Positions 23,362 through 31,928 of a stretch of 56,793 nt of DNA are shown one piece after another. A program made the translations under genes and the position numbers. The stretch lies in the NCBI GenBank assembly GCA_022180565.1, contig BQML01000028.1:1-56793 (forward strand), written 5' to 3'. The first letter of the stretch is position 1. Each line of letters starts with the position of its first letter. The notes under the pieces were generated by a model. It had not been told where the DNA came from and did not search any database. It saw only the letters and a program-made list of their open reading frames with translations. Source of the DNA: Bacteroidia bacterium. Its GTDB lineage: Bacteria > Bacteroidota > Ignavibacteria > UBA10030.

Positions 23362-23622
23362 TTGACCTCCCACAAAGATGAGTCGCAGGAGCTGGAGAAG
23401 GCCGTCCAGGTTTTGCTCAAACCCCCGCATGTGTACTACCTGAGAGAGTTGAATGCAGCGGCACGCACGGACCCGGCGTATATTTTCAACAACGAGGCAA
23501 CGGTGTGCACGGACATTCAACAAATCCTCGCCAGGGAAGGCATTCAATGGAAACCCGATTTCCTGAAACGGCAATGGCAGAAGGTGCTGGGAATTGCAAT
23601 GCACCGGCTGAAAGCCGCGTGA
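23362..23622 (+). CDS. Hypothetical protein, 86 residues
   Basis: Starts at TTG (23362) with AAGGAG 7 nt upstream. Sequence features: LEKAVQVLLKPPHVYYLRELNAAARTDPAYIFNN then DIQQILAREGIQWKPDFLKRQWQKVLGIAMHRLKAA, a predicted helical protein with two tryptophans in the second half. No signal peptide or membrane helix and no family recognised. An inverted repeat lies upstream. The codon pattern and ribosome-binding site make it a likely real gene. Confidence 0.6.
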   Translation: MTSHKDESQELEKAVQVLLKPPHVYYLRELNAAARTDPAYIFNNEATVCTDIQQILAREGIQWKPDFLKRQWQKVLGIAMHRLKAA

Positions 23623-23813
23623 TCTGACGCCCCTCCCAGCCGGCCGCTTCCGGCATTTCTCGGTGTGTCCCTTCCGGCGGCCCCCCTATTGCAGGAATTC
23701 TTCCGACAAACCATAAACCTCGTTGCGTGCCTGTCGAATTCCGCTTGTCTGAAACGACTATCCTCCAGAAAGGCCGTTGAAAAAGATCTCCACACAAACA
23801 AGGAAGATCATTC

Positions 23814-24290
23814 ATGGCAACTATCCAACAGAGAATCATTCCGCATCTGTGGTACGACAAGGAGGCCCGCGAAGCCGCCGAGTTCTATTGCTCCATCTTC
23901 CCGAAGTCGAAAATCACGAACGTCACTCTCCTCCACAACACTCCTTCGGGAGACGTGGAAGTGGTGACGTTCAGACTTCTGGGCCAGACCTTCATGGCAA
24001 TCAGCGCGGGACCCCTGTTCAGGTTTAACGAATCGATTTCTTTTATGGTTATCTGCCGGACCCAGAAGGAGATTGACTATTATTGGGAAAGGCTGTCAGC
24101 TGTGCCGCAGGCCGAACAGTGCGGATGGCTGAAGGACAAGTACGGCCTTTCCTGGCAGATTGTTCCGGAGGACATGAACAGGATGATGGCGAAGGGAACA
24201 AAGGAGCAGATTGCGCGACTTACTCAGGCCTTTCTTCCCATGAAGAAGCTTGACATCGCCGTCTTGCAAAAGGCTTACGGGGGCAAGTGA
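23814..24290 (+). CDS. VOC-superfamily PhnB-like protein
   Basis: A 158-residue protein of the PhnB/3-demethylubiquinone methyltransferase-like branch of the vicinal-oxygen-chelate fold. RIIPHLWYDKEAREAAEFYCSIFPKSKI at the start, SGDVEVVTFRLLGQTFMAISAGP in the middle and QCGWLKDKYGLSWQIVPE near the end are diagnostic. These proteins bind a substrate or metal but lack proven methyltransferase activity. Cytoplasmic. Start ATG 23814 has AAGGAAG about 9 nt upstream. It stands alone between unrelated genes. Confidence 0.9.
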   Translation: MATIQQRIIPHLWYDKEAREAAEFYCSIFPKSKITNVTLLHNTPSGDVEVVTFRLLGQTFMAISAGPLFRFNESISFMVICRTQKEIDYYWERLSAVPQAEQCGWLKDKYGLSWQIVPEDMNRMMAKGTKEQIARLTQAFLPMKKLDIAVLQKAYGGK

Positions 24291-24359
24291 TCGACTCAGA
24301 ATTCACAAAGAAGCAGGCGGGCGTGAGCGGAGCACTTTTCGATGCCGAAGGGGGCGGAG

Positions 24360-24779
24360 TTATTTGAAGTAGATTTCGATGTCGAACACATACCACGATT
24401 GGCCGAACTTCAGGAGGACGAACTTGACCTCCTGACGGAGGTTAAGGATGCTGACTCTCACAGTGCTCTGTTGGAGATTCTCAACCATCTGAAAGCTCAC
24501 CTCGCCGTATTGAAACGGCGCGCCCCGCCACATGTTGACCAGCCCTTCGAGCGACCTCTGCTTCTGCTCATAGTTCACCGGCTTGAGCGGACCCGAGGCA
24601 TCGTCTTCTGCCATCAGTCTGCAGATGACGGCATAGTCGGATTTGTCCAGGGCTGTTTTGAATTTTTGGAGTACGGACACGGGGGTTTCCGGCTGAGTCT
24701 TCGTTGTATCCGGCTTTTGGGCAGAGGCGGATACCGCGACGATGGCGACAAGGGCAAAGGTGTGAACCACCCTCCGCAT
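24360..24779 (-). CDS. Exported hypothetical protein
   Basis: A 139-residue protein starting at ATG 24779 (GGGGAG just upstream) with a signal peptide (RRVVHTFALVAIVAVSASAQ, residues 2-21). The mature part has SVLQKFKTALDKSDYAVICRLMAE, a segment reminiscent of DUF4878/NTF2-like small domains, and ends FGQSWYVFDIEIYF. That family placement is only a suggestion. It ends the minus-strand run that begins with the pseudopilin-like genes and lies 50 nt beyond the last of them, so it could be cotranscribed with them. Confidence 0.7.
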   Translation of the reverse strand: MRRVVHTFALVAIVAVSASAQKPDTTKTQPETPVSVLQKFKTALDKSDYAVICRLMAEDDASGPLKPVNYEQKQRSLEGLVNMWRGAPFQYGEVSFQMVENLQQSTVRVSILNLRQEVKFVLLKFGQSWYVFDIEIYFK

Positions 24780-24831
24780 CGTCTCCCCGCAATATGAAGT
24801 CCCGGTCCTCACGAATTCTGTTCCGCCATCA

Positions 24832-25962
24832 TCAGTGTCTCCATCCCAGAATCGGCACTCGTCCGTTCCAGCCTGAGCCGCGCTTCAGGATCACGTGTGT
24901 TGCTCGCTTCACCGCATCCACACTGTAGATCACAGAGTGGTCCTTGTTCCCCAAACATTGCTTGAACACCTCAAGCTTGGGAGAGAGCAGAACAACCGCT
25001 CCAAGGACATCCATATGGAAATGGAACACATAGTCTGCAATAATAAGTCCCTGGAATCCGGTTTCCTTCGTATTTGCATTTTCCAACCTCGCATTTCCTG
25101 AACTGTTGTGGACAATGAGCAAACCCTGGGAGCCGCTCAGGTCAGGGCCTCCCCAGGACACACCGTACGGCAGTTCGACATACGTAATTCCCCGCAGGGG
25201 AAACTTGAGTGCAAGCGGATTTGTGGCATATTGACTGCCCTCGATGCCGCTTTGAGCAAGGGTTTTGAGAAAACCCTCGGCCGTACCGACAACTTCGTCG
25301 GGAGTCTGAGGAAAATCACCATTCCATCGTTCCTCAACAATGCCTTTGGGATACGGACGGGCGGGTGGGCGATTCACGCCGTCGGCGTCCATGCCTCCGA
25401 TGATGGCGCCGCCGGTGTTCCAGAATGGCATTCCGCTGGAAATCCCGAATACACCCTGCTCGGTCGGATCCAGCGCGCCGCCGAGATCATGATTCCTTCC
25501 GTCAATAACCATATCCGCCACCGTCTTGTTCAACACACCCGCGGCGGTGATCGCGCCCCGTACGGTTAACGGAACAAAACCGAACTGTCTGCTTAGATAC
25601 ACGGTCACCGTATCGGTGCGCCGACCGTACCGAGCTTCAACACGCAGTTCAATCGCCTTCTTTTGCCACTCCCGGATTTTCTTTTCCACGTTTCGTATCG
25701 AATAGAGCACCGAAAAATCACCGTCCACTCCGATCACCTCCGGATTGAGCATGGTCATCGTGTGAACGCGCCATGTGGAACTGTCCGCCAGCATTGTGAG
25801 CAGGTACTCCGCCGACTGGTCCGCAATTGCAGCGGCCATGGATTGTTCAAAATAGCCGACCAGATTCTGATTCGCCTGTTCAGCCGCTTTGTTCAGCTGG
25901 AGGTTCATCACTGTGAAAACCACCGACGCTCCGAAAACAAGCAAGAGTGCTCCCTTCCCCAT
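24832..25962 (-). CDS. Pseudopilin-like membrane-anchored protein C1 (PilX position)
   Basis: A 376-residue protein with a very short N-terminal leader (MGKG) and one hydrophobic helix (ALLLVFGASVVFTVMNLQL, residues 5-23) followed by a long helix-rich stretch (NKAAEQANQNLVGYFEQSMAAAIADQSAEYLL) and a beta-rich extracytoplasmic domain. No prepilin-peptidase G/F-T-L-x-E cleavage motif is present. It aligns with the gene at 30678: MG-xx-LLxVxGxxVxFxxM, an EEAxxN helix, and a following IADQxA/IAASxA block with a WR motif near residue 65. Domain organisation resembles minor pilins such as PilX/GspK by position and shape, but the family is not recognised. Last of three overlapping or abutting genes (start 1 nt after the previous stop). 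Confidence 0.75.
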   Translation of the reverse strand: MGKGALLLVFGASVVFTVMNLQLNKAAEQANQNLVGYFEQSMAAAIADQSAEYLLTMLADSSTWRVHTMTMLNPEVIGVDGDFSVLYSIRNVEKKIREWQKKAIELRVEARYGRRTDTVTVYLSRQFGFVPLTVRGAITAAGVLNKTVADMVIDGRNHDLGGALDPTEQGVFGISSGMPFWNTGGAIIGGMDADGVNRPPARPYPKGIVEERWNGDFPQTPDEVVGTAEGFLKTLAQSGIEGSQYATNPLALKFPLRGITYVELPYGVSWGGPDLSGSQGLLIVHNSSGNARLENANTKETGFQGLIIADYVFHFHMDVLGAVVLLSPKLEVFKQCLGNKDHSVIYSVDAVKRATHVILKRGSGWNGRVPILGWRH

Positions 25963-25963
25963 A

Positions 25964-26542
25964 TCACCATCCCCCTATGTTCTTCGGGGTGATCACTCGG
26001 CGGATTTCGACGGGAATGAACGTTGTATCCACAGGATCGGTCGGTTCAATACGCAGTTCGATCTGGATCATTTTGATCCTGTCCAGAAAGACCGGATACC
26101 GGAGCGAGTCATACGGGAGCACTCTGCCCGCAGAATCGAGGTAGGAAAGGGCGAACGAGACCAGGCCTGATGCGACGTTCAGACTGTCGGAATCCACGCG
26201 TCGGTACAGCGGGCGGTCCGAAGGATTCTTTGTCTGCCGAAGCTCGGTCGGATCACCGAGGCGGTAGGTAACGATATCAGGCCATCCATCATCGTTCACA
26301 TCGCCCGTGAAGCGCACCGCTTTCCGCTCAGCCAGCATGACGGGACGGGTGTTTGCGAAATAGCCGATCCGCTTGAAATCCGTCTCGAGGATCGTCGTAA
26401 GATTCACAGCCGACTCTTGTGACAGGAGGTCGAGGTTTCGCTGGAACGACGACGTGACAATGTTGCTGTTTAACGTCAGAACTATCACGACGATCATTCC
26501 TCCCACCACCACTGAGCCGATATAATCAAAGGTCGTGTTCAT
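25964..26542 (-). CDS. Pseudopilin-like membrane-anchored protein B1 (PilW position)
   Basis: A 192-residue protein: short leader MNTTFD, membrane helix YIGSVVVGGMIVVIVLTL (residues 7-24), then an extended extracytoplasmic domain. Conserved with its paralogue at 31929: DxIGSxVxxG at the helix start, ILExDxxRIGYF/Y, DVNDDGWPDIVTYRLGDPTEL with the calcium-like D-x-N-D-D-G-x-x-D loop, NPSDRPLYRR and the late IKMIQIELRIEPTDPVDT. No prepilin cleavage motif. Its stop is 1 nt before the C1 start and its start is 5 nt after the A1 stop, so translation is coupled in this three-gene set. Confidence 0.75.
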   Translation of the reverse strand: MNTTFDYIGSVVVGGMIVVIVLTLNSNIVTSSFQRNLDLLSQESAVNLTTILETDFKRIGYFANTRPVMLAERKAVRFTGDVNDDGWPDIVTYRLGDPTELRQTKNPSDRPLYRRVDSDSLNVASGLVSFALSYLDSAGRVLPYDSLRYPVFLDRIKMIQIELRIEPTDPVDTTFIPVEIRRVITPKNIGGW

Positions 26543-26547
26543 GCACC

Positions 26548-27081
26548 CTAATAATAGAAAACTCGTCGGACGGTCAGCGTATCTTCCATGCCTCTGGTAA
26601 ACACGTGGACATCAACACGCTTTGCTGTCGTGGAAAGGAATGAGATTTCGTCGGTGTTTGAGGGAGACACGTAGAAAACATCCACGCTTACATCCACGTC
26701 GCCAAAAACGGGATTTTTGTTCTTCTTTTTCAGTCCATGAAAATCATCAATATCGTTGAAATTCGGGTACTCTTCACCGGTTTCTTTTCTGAGAAGGCCG
26801 GGCGGCGTGAAATTCTTGGGTCCGACTCCCGGAGGAGGACCTTTCCGCGCGTTTACCCCTTTTCCACCTTTGGCGGAGGGCTTCGGAGCGACCGCCTCGT
26901 CAAAACTCTTGCTCGCGACTTCCTCCAGAATATTTTCCGCTTCGGCAAGAGCTGCGAGCATGGCCTGAGTTTGGAGGGCACTCGTTTGATGACTCACAAT
27001 GGCGCGGTTGACCGAGAGTGCGAGGACCGACAGCAGGGCCAGCGCACCGACAGTCAACAGCATTTGTGAACCGCCTCCCAT
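26548..27081 (-). CDS. Pseudopilin-like membrane-anchored protein A1 (PilV position)
   Basis: A 177-residue protein with leader MGGGSQ and one membrane helix (MLLTVGALALLSVLALSV, residues 7-24), a helical stalk (ALAEAENILEEVASKSFDEAV) and a C-terminal domain ending in DTLTVRRVFYY. It aligns with the paralogue at 32550: QMLLTxGA, LEExxxKxFDE, KExGExYPxFxDxDD, VxYVxPS and the DTLT...VF ending. A low-complexity lysine/glycine/proline insert (residues 67-90) is absent from the paralogue. AAGGA lies 7 nt before ATG 27081. First gene of the second three-gene set; two hairpins separate it from the lipoprotein gene upstream. Confidence 0.75.
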   Translation of the reverse strand: MGGGSQMLLTVGALALLSVLALSVNRAIVSHQTSALQTQAMLAALAEAENILEEVASKSFDEAVAPKPSAKGGKGVNARKGPPPGVGPKNFTPPGLLRKETGEEYPNFNDIDDFHGLKKKNKNPVFGDVDVSVDVFYVSPSNTDEISFLSTTAKRVDVHVFTRGMEDTLTVRRVFYY

Positions 27082-27159
27082 GAACCGGAATCCTTAGGCG
27101 ACAATGAATGGATCAGAATATCGGGAAAAAAGGCCTGAAACGACAAGGAGCGCAAGGAA

Positions 27160-27223
27160 GCCGGCGCCCCGCAACGCCGGCCATGACGATTGAAAGGGAG
27201 GAAACCGGTTCGTCACGCCGGTT
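27160..27223 (-). terminator. Two hairpins after the lipoprotein gene
   Basis: Reading the minus strand past the stop at 27232: first AACCGG/CCGGTT (27223-27203) followed by T-rich sequence (TTTCCTCCC), then GCCGGCG/CGCCGGC (27181-27160). The first could terminate the lipoprotein transcript; the second would separate it from the A1-B1-C1 set. No sigma-54 box or clear sigma-70 promoter is visible for the latter set in this gap. Confidence 0.5.
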
Positions 27224-27231
27224 CCGGCGAG

Positions 27232-28491
27232 TTACTGGACCTCCACGATTTTCAGCCCCCCTAATCCCGTGGCGATGAAAATCAGGTCCGATTTGCTCGC
27301 GACAAAATTTGCAGACTCCTGTGTGCCGAAGATCATTTTCCCTTCCAGCTGAAGATCGGGATCCCCGAACCAGGTTGTTTCCAGATTGAAGGGAGCTGAG
27401 GCGACATAGACGCCCGCCTCGCCGTTGGCCATGAACACAAGGTCTTTATTGACGGAGACAGCATTGGTCACGGTGAGGGAAGGATCGATACCGGAGACGA
27501 TCGGTGCCGGGATGGAATCCACGACGGAGTCATTGAGCAGATTAACGACCTTGAGTCCCTCGTCGCCGGCGGCCACAAAAGCCCTGCTCAGGACAACCTC
27601 GGCAGTGGATTTGGACTCAGGGATATTCGCTCCGCCGACATAGTAACTTCGGACAAACGCCCCGGTCGTGAGGCTGTAGAGACGCAGGGTAGCCGGGGTG
27701 CCGGTCAGGACCGTCATCCACGAACTGTAGATGCTGACGGCGCGTGCGTCGAGAAACGCGTCGGTGGAGATCACGGAGAACGTCGCTGCGTCGAGAACGG
27801 TCACTCCACCTGTGCCCACCCCGCCCGAGCCGGACGTAACAAAAACATTGCCGGAGGCAACCTTGACGTCGGTCGCCACGTAGCTCGAAACATCCGCGCG
27901 CCGCGTGTTCAGAGTCGGCTTGCCTTTCGTCAGCTCGATTTCCTCGACAACGGCCGGTGAAGTGAATCCTGTATCCGATGTTGCTTCGGCAAGGTACAAC
28001 CTTCCCCCGCTTTCGTACACCGAACTGACATCCGTTCCCTGAAAGACGGCTCTGGAAATCAGCTTGGGTTTGTTCTTGTTGGACACGTCGAACACATCCA
28101 GACCGCCGAGATACACTTCACCGCGCATGTTGTAGGACACATAGGCATAGTTTCCACTCAACGCCACATGTGTCGCCTGGAGGGTTTGTCCGCCTGACGA
28201 AGGCGGAACCACCTGGGCCCTCAGCCGAAGTTTGATCGCCGTCGCTTTTCCGAGCCGCGGGGACGCGATCCCGTTCGAATCGACCGGGACATCCTCGTCG
28301 ACGTACTGGACGTACGATTCCAAAGCCGCTTCGTTGTTGGTTATCGCGATTCGGTCGTTTGCGAGATCTTCATCTCCGGCCTGAACGGGCACCGAGTCCA
28401 TCCCGCATCCCGAAACAAGAATCACCCCAAGCGATACGAGCGAAACGGTCGCAAACCCCGGAAAAAACCTTGTCATGCGGTTCTGAGCCAT
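27232..28491 (-). CDS. LVIVD-type beta-propeller lipoprotein
   Basis: A 419-residue lipoprotein starting at ATG 28491 (AGGTGA upstream). The signal peptide ends in a lipobox LVSGCG (cysteine about residue 25). The mature protein is built of repeated about 45-residue blades that include YAYVSYNMRGEVYLGGLDVFDVSN, RLYLAEATSD, RAFVAAGDEGLKVVNL and LIFIATGLGGLKIVEV, the LVIVD/WD40-like propeller pattern. Such proteins are usually outer-membrane or periplasmic scaffolds; a ligand is not known. It lies between the two pseudopilin-like sets and has its own sigma-54 promoter at 28531-28546. Confidence 0.8.
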   Translation of the reverse strand: MAQNRMTRFFPGFATVSLVSLGVILVSGCGMDSVPVQAGDEDLANDRIAITNNEAALESYVQYVDEDVPVDSNGIASPRLGKATAIKLRLRAQVVPPSSGGQTLQATHVALSGNYAYVSYNMRGEVYLGGLDVFDVSNKNKPKLISRAVFQGTDVSSVYESGGRLYLAEATSDTGFTSPAVVEEIELTKGKPTLNTRRADVSSYVATDVKVASGNVFVTSGSGGVGTGGVTVLDAATFSVISTDAFLDARAVSIYSSWMTVLTGTPATLRLYSLTTGAFVRSYYVGGANIPESKSTAEVVLSRAFVAAGDEGLKVVNLLNDSVVDSIPAPIVSGIDPSLTVTNAVSVNKDLVFMANGEAGVYVASAPFNLETTWFGDPDLQLEGKMIFGTQESANFVASKSDLIFIATGLGGLKIVEVQ

Positions 28492-28530
28492 CCTGTCACC
28501 TGAAAATTTATGACTTTTCCCATAAGAGTC

Positions 28531-28546
28531 TGCAAGAACCATGCCG
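28531..28546 (-). promoter_or_regulatory. Sigma-54 promoter of the lipoprotein gene
   Basis: On the minus strand CGGCATG-GTTC-TTGCA has the invariant GG and GC elements exactly 10 nt apart, matching TGGCACG-N4-TTGCW at all but two of the -24 positions. It lies 40 nt upstream of the start codon at 28491. The adjacent NtrC-type activator with an intact GAFTGA loop makes use of sigma-54 likely. Confidence 0.75.
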
Positions 28547-28663
28547 TACGTTCCAATCCAGGAAAACCGACCATTTACGCAAAATTTTATCATCTAACCC
28601 TGTATTTTCTTCCGACAAGTCTCATAATGAGAATCTCTTATGAATCATTATGAGTCACTGGTC

Positions 28664-30598
28664 TCATTTTGTCAGGATCATTCTGACCAATTGCGATTCT
28701 GAGCTGGATTGGAGCCGGGCGATGTAGACGCCGCTTGGGAAGTCCCCGGCATTGAAGTCCACCTGGTACAACCGTCCGGCTTCTGCTGTCGTGTTAAACA
28801 GTTCTGCCACCTGTCGGCCCAGCACGTCGTACACTCTCAGCGTTGCAGGTCCCGATACAGCCACAGAGAACCGAAGCGAGGTTGTCGGGTTAAAAGGATT
28901 GGGGTAGTTTTGGCCCAACGAGAACTCAAGAGGAGCGAGGCCGATGAAAACCTCCAAGGCGGACGTGTAGGTAAAGGCACCCGAATGGTCGATTTGTTTG
29001 ATCCGGTACGCGTATCTGCCCGGTCGGTCGGTTTCGTCGATGAATGAATACTCCCGTGGAGAAGACGAAGTTCCGGAGCCCTGGACGAATCCGACGGTCA
29101 TCCATTGTAAAGTGCGAGGGGCGGACGGTGAGACAGACATCTCGCGTCGTTCGATCTCGAAGCCATAGTTTTCCAGTTCGGACTCCGTTCGCCATATCAG
29201 GTGTGCGGTCATGCCTGAGGCTCTGGCCGTGAAGCTTGACATTTGGACGGGCAGGTTGATGGAACCTTCATCTGCTCCCATGTACGGGCCGTTCGGATTG
29301 GACAGCCGCGTATCGCCGTCGATATCGTCCGTTACGGTGGCAATCAAAGCATCGGTACCGCGAAGCTGAGTGTCACCGTTCGAGCCTCCCGTCAAGTGAA
29401 AATCATTGGATGAATTCGAAAACGAAACGGAAACCGAAACGGAATTGGGGTCTGGATTCACTCCCGTCCAACCTTGCCAGTTCGATAATGTCGCGAACTT
29501 CTGGAACTGACCATCAAATCCAACGCTATTGGAACTTCCGGGCGCATAGAGGTTATTGTAGTTCGTCGCAAGATCTTGAGCAGTCAGAAGGCTATTATTG
29601 ATACATGAGGATACGGCCACATCATAGGTATTGATCACAATGTTATTTCTGAAATCACATGTTCCGTCAAACACATAAAGGGCCGCTGCATCGAACGGCG
29701 ATCCGGTGATGGCATTAAGAAGAAGGGTATTATGGTAAACAGTCTTGGCGCCGCCCCCTCCGAGATCCAACAAGTAATAATCGCTACTCGAGCTCGAAAC
29801 AAAGCCGCCCCCCACAAAATTGTTCTGAATTCGGAGGGTTCCACTTCCCATCCTTTCGCGAATTCCAGAAATAACCGGCCCACCGGAAGTCTTCAGCACA
29901 TGAAACTTGTTTTTAGAGATCGTCATTGATCCGCCGCCCGCCGCCAGGTTAATTCCATAAGCTTTTGAGCTTCCGTTCTGATCGCCGCTGATTGTATTCT
30001 GCGAAATAAGGTTCGAGGACCCGTTCACACTGCTGAAATAGATGATTCCATCCGCATTTCCAATCCCGTGGATTTCATTATTCTGAATAACGACATTGCT
30101 CGGACCTTCAATCCGAAGCGCGTAATCCGGCGTGTTGGTTGCATCGCCGAGAATGCAGTTCTTGACCGTGATTGTCGTGCCGGAGCCATGGAGATAGATC
30201 ACAGAGCTGCCGGAGGCCTGGGCGGAGCGTTTGATCGTCAGGTCTCTGGAAGTTCCTCCCGAATTTGATCCATCAATCGTGACGTAGCCGGCTCCGTTGA
30301 TGTCGATTCCATCCGTTCCCGAAACCGTAATGACCGGGGAAGTCGATGCGGCCGGCTTGATGACAACGTTGTTCGTTGCGGTGAGATCGTTGCGGGTCAG
30401 GGCTGTCGTCCCCGGTTCCGTGAAATCCCCGAGAATGGAAAGGACGAGGGTTCCTGAAACTCCGCTGGAGTTAATTGCCGAAAACGCCGATGAGAGGTCC
30501 GCGTAGGTGCCGCCGGACCCCACGGTTAGGGTGCCGCTCAGCTGGGCATTGGCAACAGTAGCAAACAGAATGAAACACGCTGACACAAGCATTCTCAT
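28664..30598 (-). CDS. Secreted parallel beta-helix protein with type IX secretion tail
   Basis: A 644-residue protein from ATG 30598 (GGGAGG 6 nt upstream) with a signal peptide (RMLVSACFILFATVANAQ). Repeated short strands with asparagine ladders (for example GTTITVKNCIL, SNVVIQNNEIHGIGNADGI, GSMTISKNKFHV, TLRIQNNFVGGGF, CDFRNNIVINTY) describe a pectate-lyase-like right-handed beta-helix at about residues 40-440. A fibronectin-like region (HLIWRTESELENYGFEIERR) follows, then the C-terminal sorting domain with SLGQNYPNPFNPTT and YDVLGRQVAELFN near residue 560-600. The tail directs export by the type IX system and cell-surface attachment. Enzyme activity, if any, is unknown. Lies immediately after the C2 pseudopilin gene, 80 nt apart, likely in the same transcript. 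Confidence 0.88.
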   Translation of the reverse strand: MRMLVSACFILFATVANAQLSGTLTVGSGGTYADLSSAFSAINSSGVSGTLVLSILGDFTEPGTTALTRNDLTATNNVVIKPAASTSPVITVSGTDGIDINGAGYVTIDGSNSGGTSRDLTIKRSAQASGSSVIYLHGSGTTITVKNCILGDATNTPDYALRIEGPSNVVIQNNEIHGIGNADGIIYFSSVNGSSNLISQNTISGDQNGSSKAYGINLAAGGGSMTISKNKFHVLKTSGGPVISGIRERMGSGTLRIQNNFVGGGFVSSSSSDYYLLDLGGGGAKTVYHNTLLLNAITGSPFDAAALYVFDGTCDFRNNIVINTYDVAVSSCINNSLLTAQDLATNYNNLYAPGSSNSVGFDGQFQKFATLSNWQGWTGVNPDPNSVSVSVSFSNSSNDFHLTGGSNGDTQLRGTDALIATVTDDIDGDTRLSNPNGPYMGADEGSINLPVQMSSFTARASGMTAHLIWRTESELENYGFEIERREMSVSPSAPRTLQWMTVGFVQGSGTSSSPREYSFIDETDRPGRYAYRIKQIDHSGAFTYTSALEVFIGLAPLEFSLGQNYPNPFNPTTSLRFSVAVSGPATLRVYDVLGRQVAELFNTTAEAGRLYQVDFNAGDFPSGVYIARLQSSSESQLVRMILTK

Positions 30599-30677
30599 AA
30601 CAGCCTCCCTGGGAGTGGATGGATGGAGAATTGATGGGCGGGCAGAATGGACCGTGGGGGTGTTATTCCACCGGGAA

Positions 30678-31910
30678 TCATTCATACCACGAAAGGATTT
30701 CATAACTGCCGGTTGTCGGGTAGAACGGCGGCAGGTCGGTCATCAGCCGCATGTCATAGCGATAGTTCTTCTGGAAACCGTGGTTGATGGTTCCTCCGGA
30801 AAATGTTCCGACGGGTCCGCGCTGATACTGCTGGATGCCGCCTACGAGGTTGATTGTTCCGGCTACGGGTCTCGTGTTGTAGTTCTGTGCCGTGAACCCT
30901 CCTGTTCGGCAAAAGATTGAGGCGTGAACATTGATGCTATTGTTGTTGGCCGCATTGTCGGTGATAATCACGTCATTATCCACGGCAATACCGAGCATGT
31001 CGTCGCAGTTCGGGTCGTTGGGGTCTGTGCTGTACACGATGTTATCATCCAAATACACATTTCCCTTTGCGGCACCCGAACTTCCGGTAGCCGATATCGT
31101 CACTCTTCCTTTTAGGGTCCCTTTGATTCGGATATTCGTATTCTTTGCAAAGATCACGCCGTTGGGGGAAAAAGTGGAAAGCGGTTCGGTCACTGCGGGA
31201 TTCCCCCCCTCCTTCCAGGTGACGGTTCCGTCGGCGTTAAACGTTAGCGAAACTTCGGCTCCCGACGTGAAGTACCGTCCTCCCGATTGTGCCGCTCCTT
31301 CGAGCGGGTTCATGTCGCTGGGCAGGTTGATCGAAACGCCGCTCTGGAAGCCGCCGTAGAATTTCGGCTTGGAGGACGAGGGGCTTTTGAAAAGGCCGTT
31401 CTTCGCCGTGACCTTTCCATAGAATACCGGATTACCGGAAACGGACAGTTTGGACTGAGTATGGAAAGGTCCCCACACGGTGTCACCGGTAATCCAGTAG
31501 ATACCACCCTCTACTACGCTGTAATAGGCGAACTTCGAGAAACTGCTCGGCTGCATGACGATGATGATTGTTGCCTCCTTGTTCTCGTACGCTCCTGTTG
31601 TTTCGTCGGGGCCTTGAGTGGTCGCCCTGGCCGTGATCTGGATTCGCCTGTTGGGCAAGTCCTTCACTTGCACGCTGTAGGTCCCTCCGGCAAAGGGGAC
31701 ATTGCTGTATCCTTCCCTCCAGTTCGGCGTGAAGAAAATCTGGTTCGCAGCGATGTTCGCCGCGCTGGCCGCGATGTTGTGGACTGCCGCGTTGGTGTAA
31801 TAGAGCGAGTAGTTCTTCACGGCTTCTTCGCTGACACGGGAAAGACTGAATCCCATGAGCGCGAAGATCACGTTGAATCCCATGACCATCAGAATCGAAG
31901 TTCTACCCAT
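30678..31910 (-). CDS. Pseudopilin-like membrane-anchored protein C2 (PilX position)
   Basis: A 410-residue protein: leader MGRTS, membrane helix ILMVMGFNVIFALMGFSL, a helical stalk (SRVSEEAVKNYSLYYTNAAVHNIAASAANIAAN) and a beta-rich domain with a GKVTAKNGLFKSP and repeated turn motifs, including VIFAKNTNIRIKGTLKGRVTISAT and DPNDPNCDDMLGIAVDNDVIITDN that look like right-handed-helix turns. It is the counterpart of C1 at 24832. AAGGA 8 nt upstream of ATG 31910; the gene starts 18 nt after the end of B2. No prepilin cleavage motif. Confidence 0.75.
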   Translation of the reverse strand: MGRTSILMVMGFNVIFALMGFSLSRVSEEAVKNYSLYYTNAAVHNIAASAANIAANQIFFTPNWREGYSNVPFAGGTYSVQVKDLPNRRIQITARATTQGPDETTGAYENKEATIIIVMQPSSFSKFAYYSVVEGGIYWITGDTVWGPFHTQSKLSVSGNPVFYGKVTAKNGLFKSPSSSKPKFYGGFQSGVSINLPSDMNPLEGAAQSGGRYFTSGAEVSLTFNADGTVTWKEGGNPAVTEPLSTFSPNGVIFAKNTNIRIKGTLKGRVTISATGSSGAAKGNVYLDDNIVYSTDPNDPNCDDMLGIAVDNDVIITDNAANNNSINVHASIFCRTGGFTAQNYNTRPVAGTINLVGGIQQYQRGPVGTFSGGTINHGFQKNYRYDMRLMTDLPPFYPTTGSYEILSWYE

Positions 31911-31928
31911 TGTTCGTTCCTTCCACGT

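Noticed and set aside
27082..27159. Sigma-54 promoter for the A1-B1-C1 set
   Set aside because: No GG-N10-GC arrangement with TTGC was found; any match needs several mismatches.
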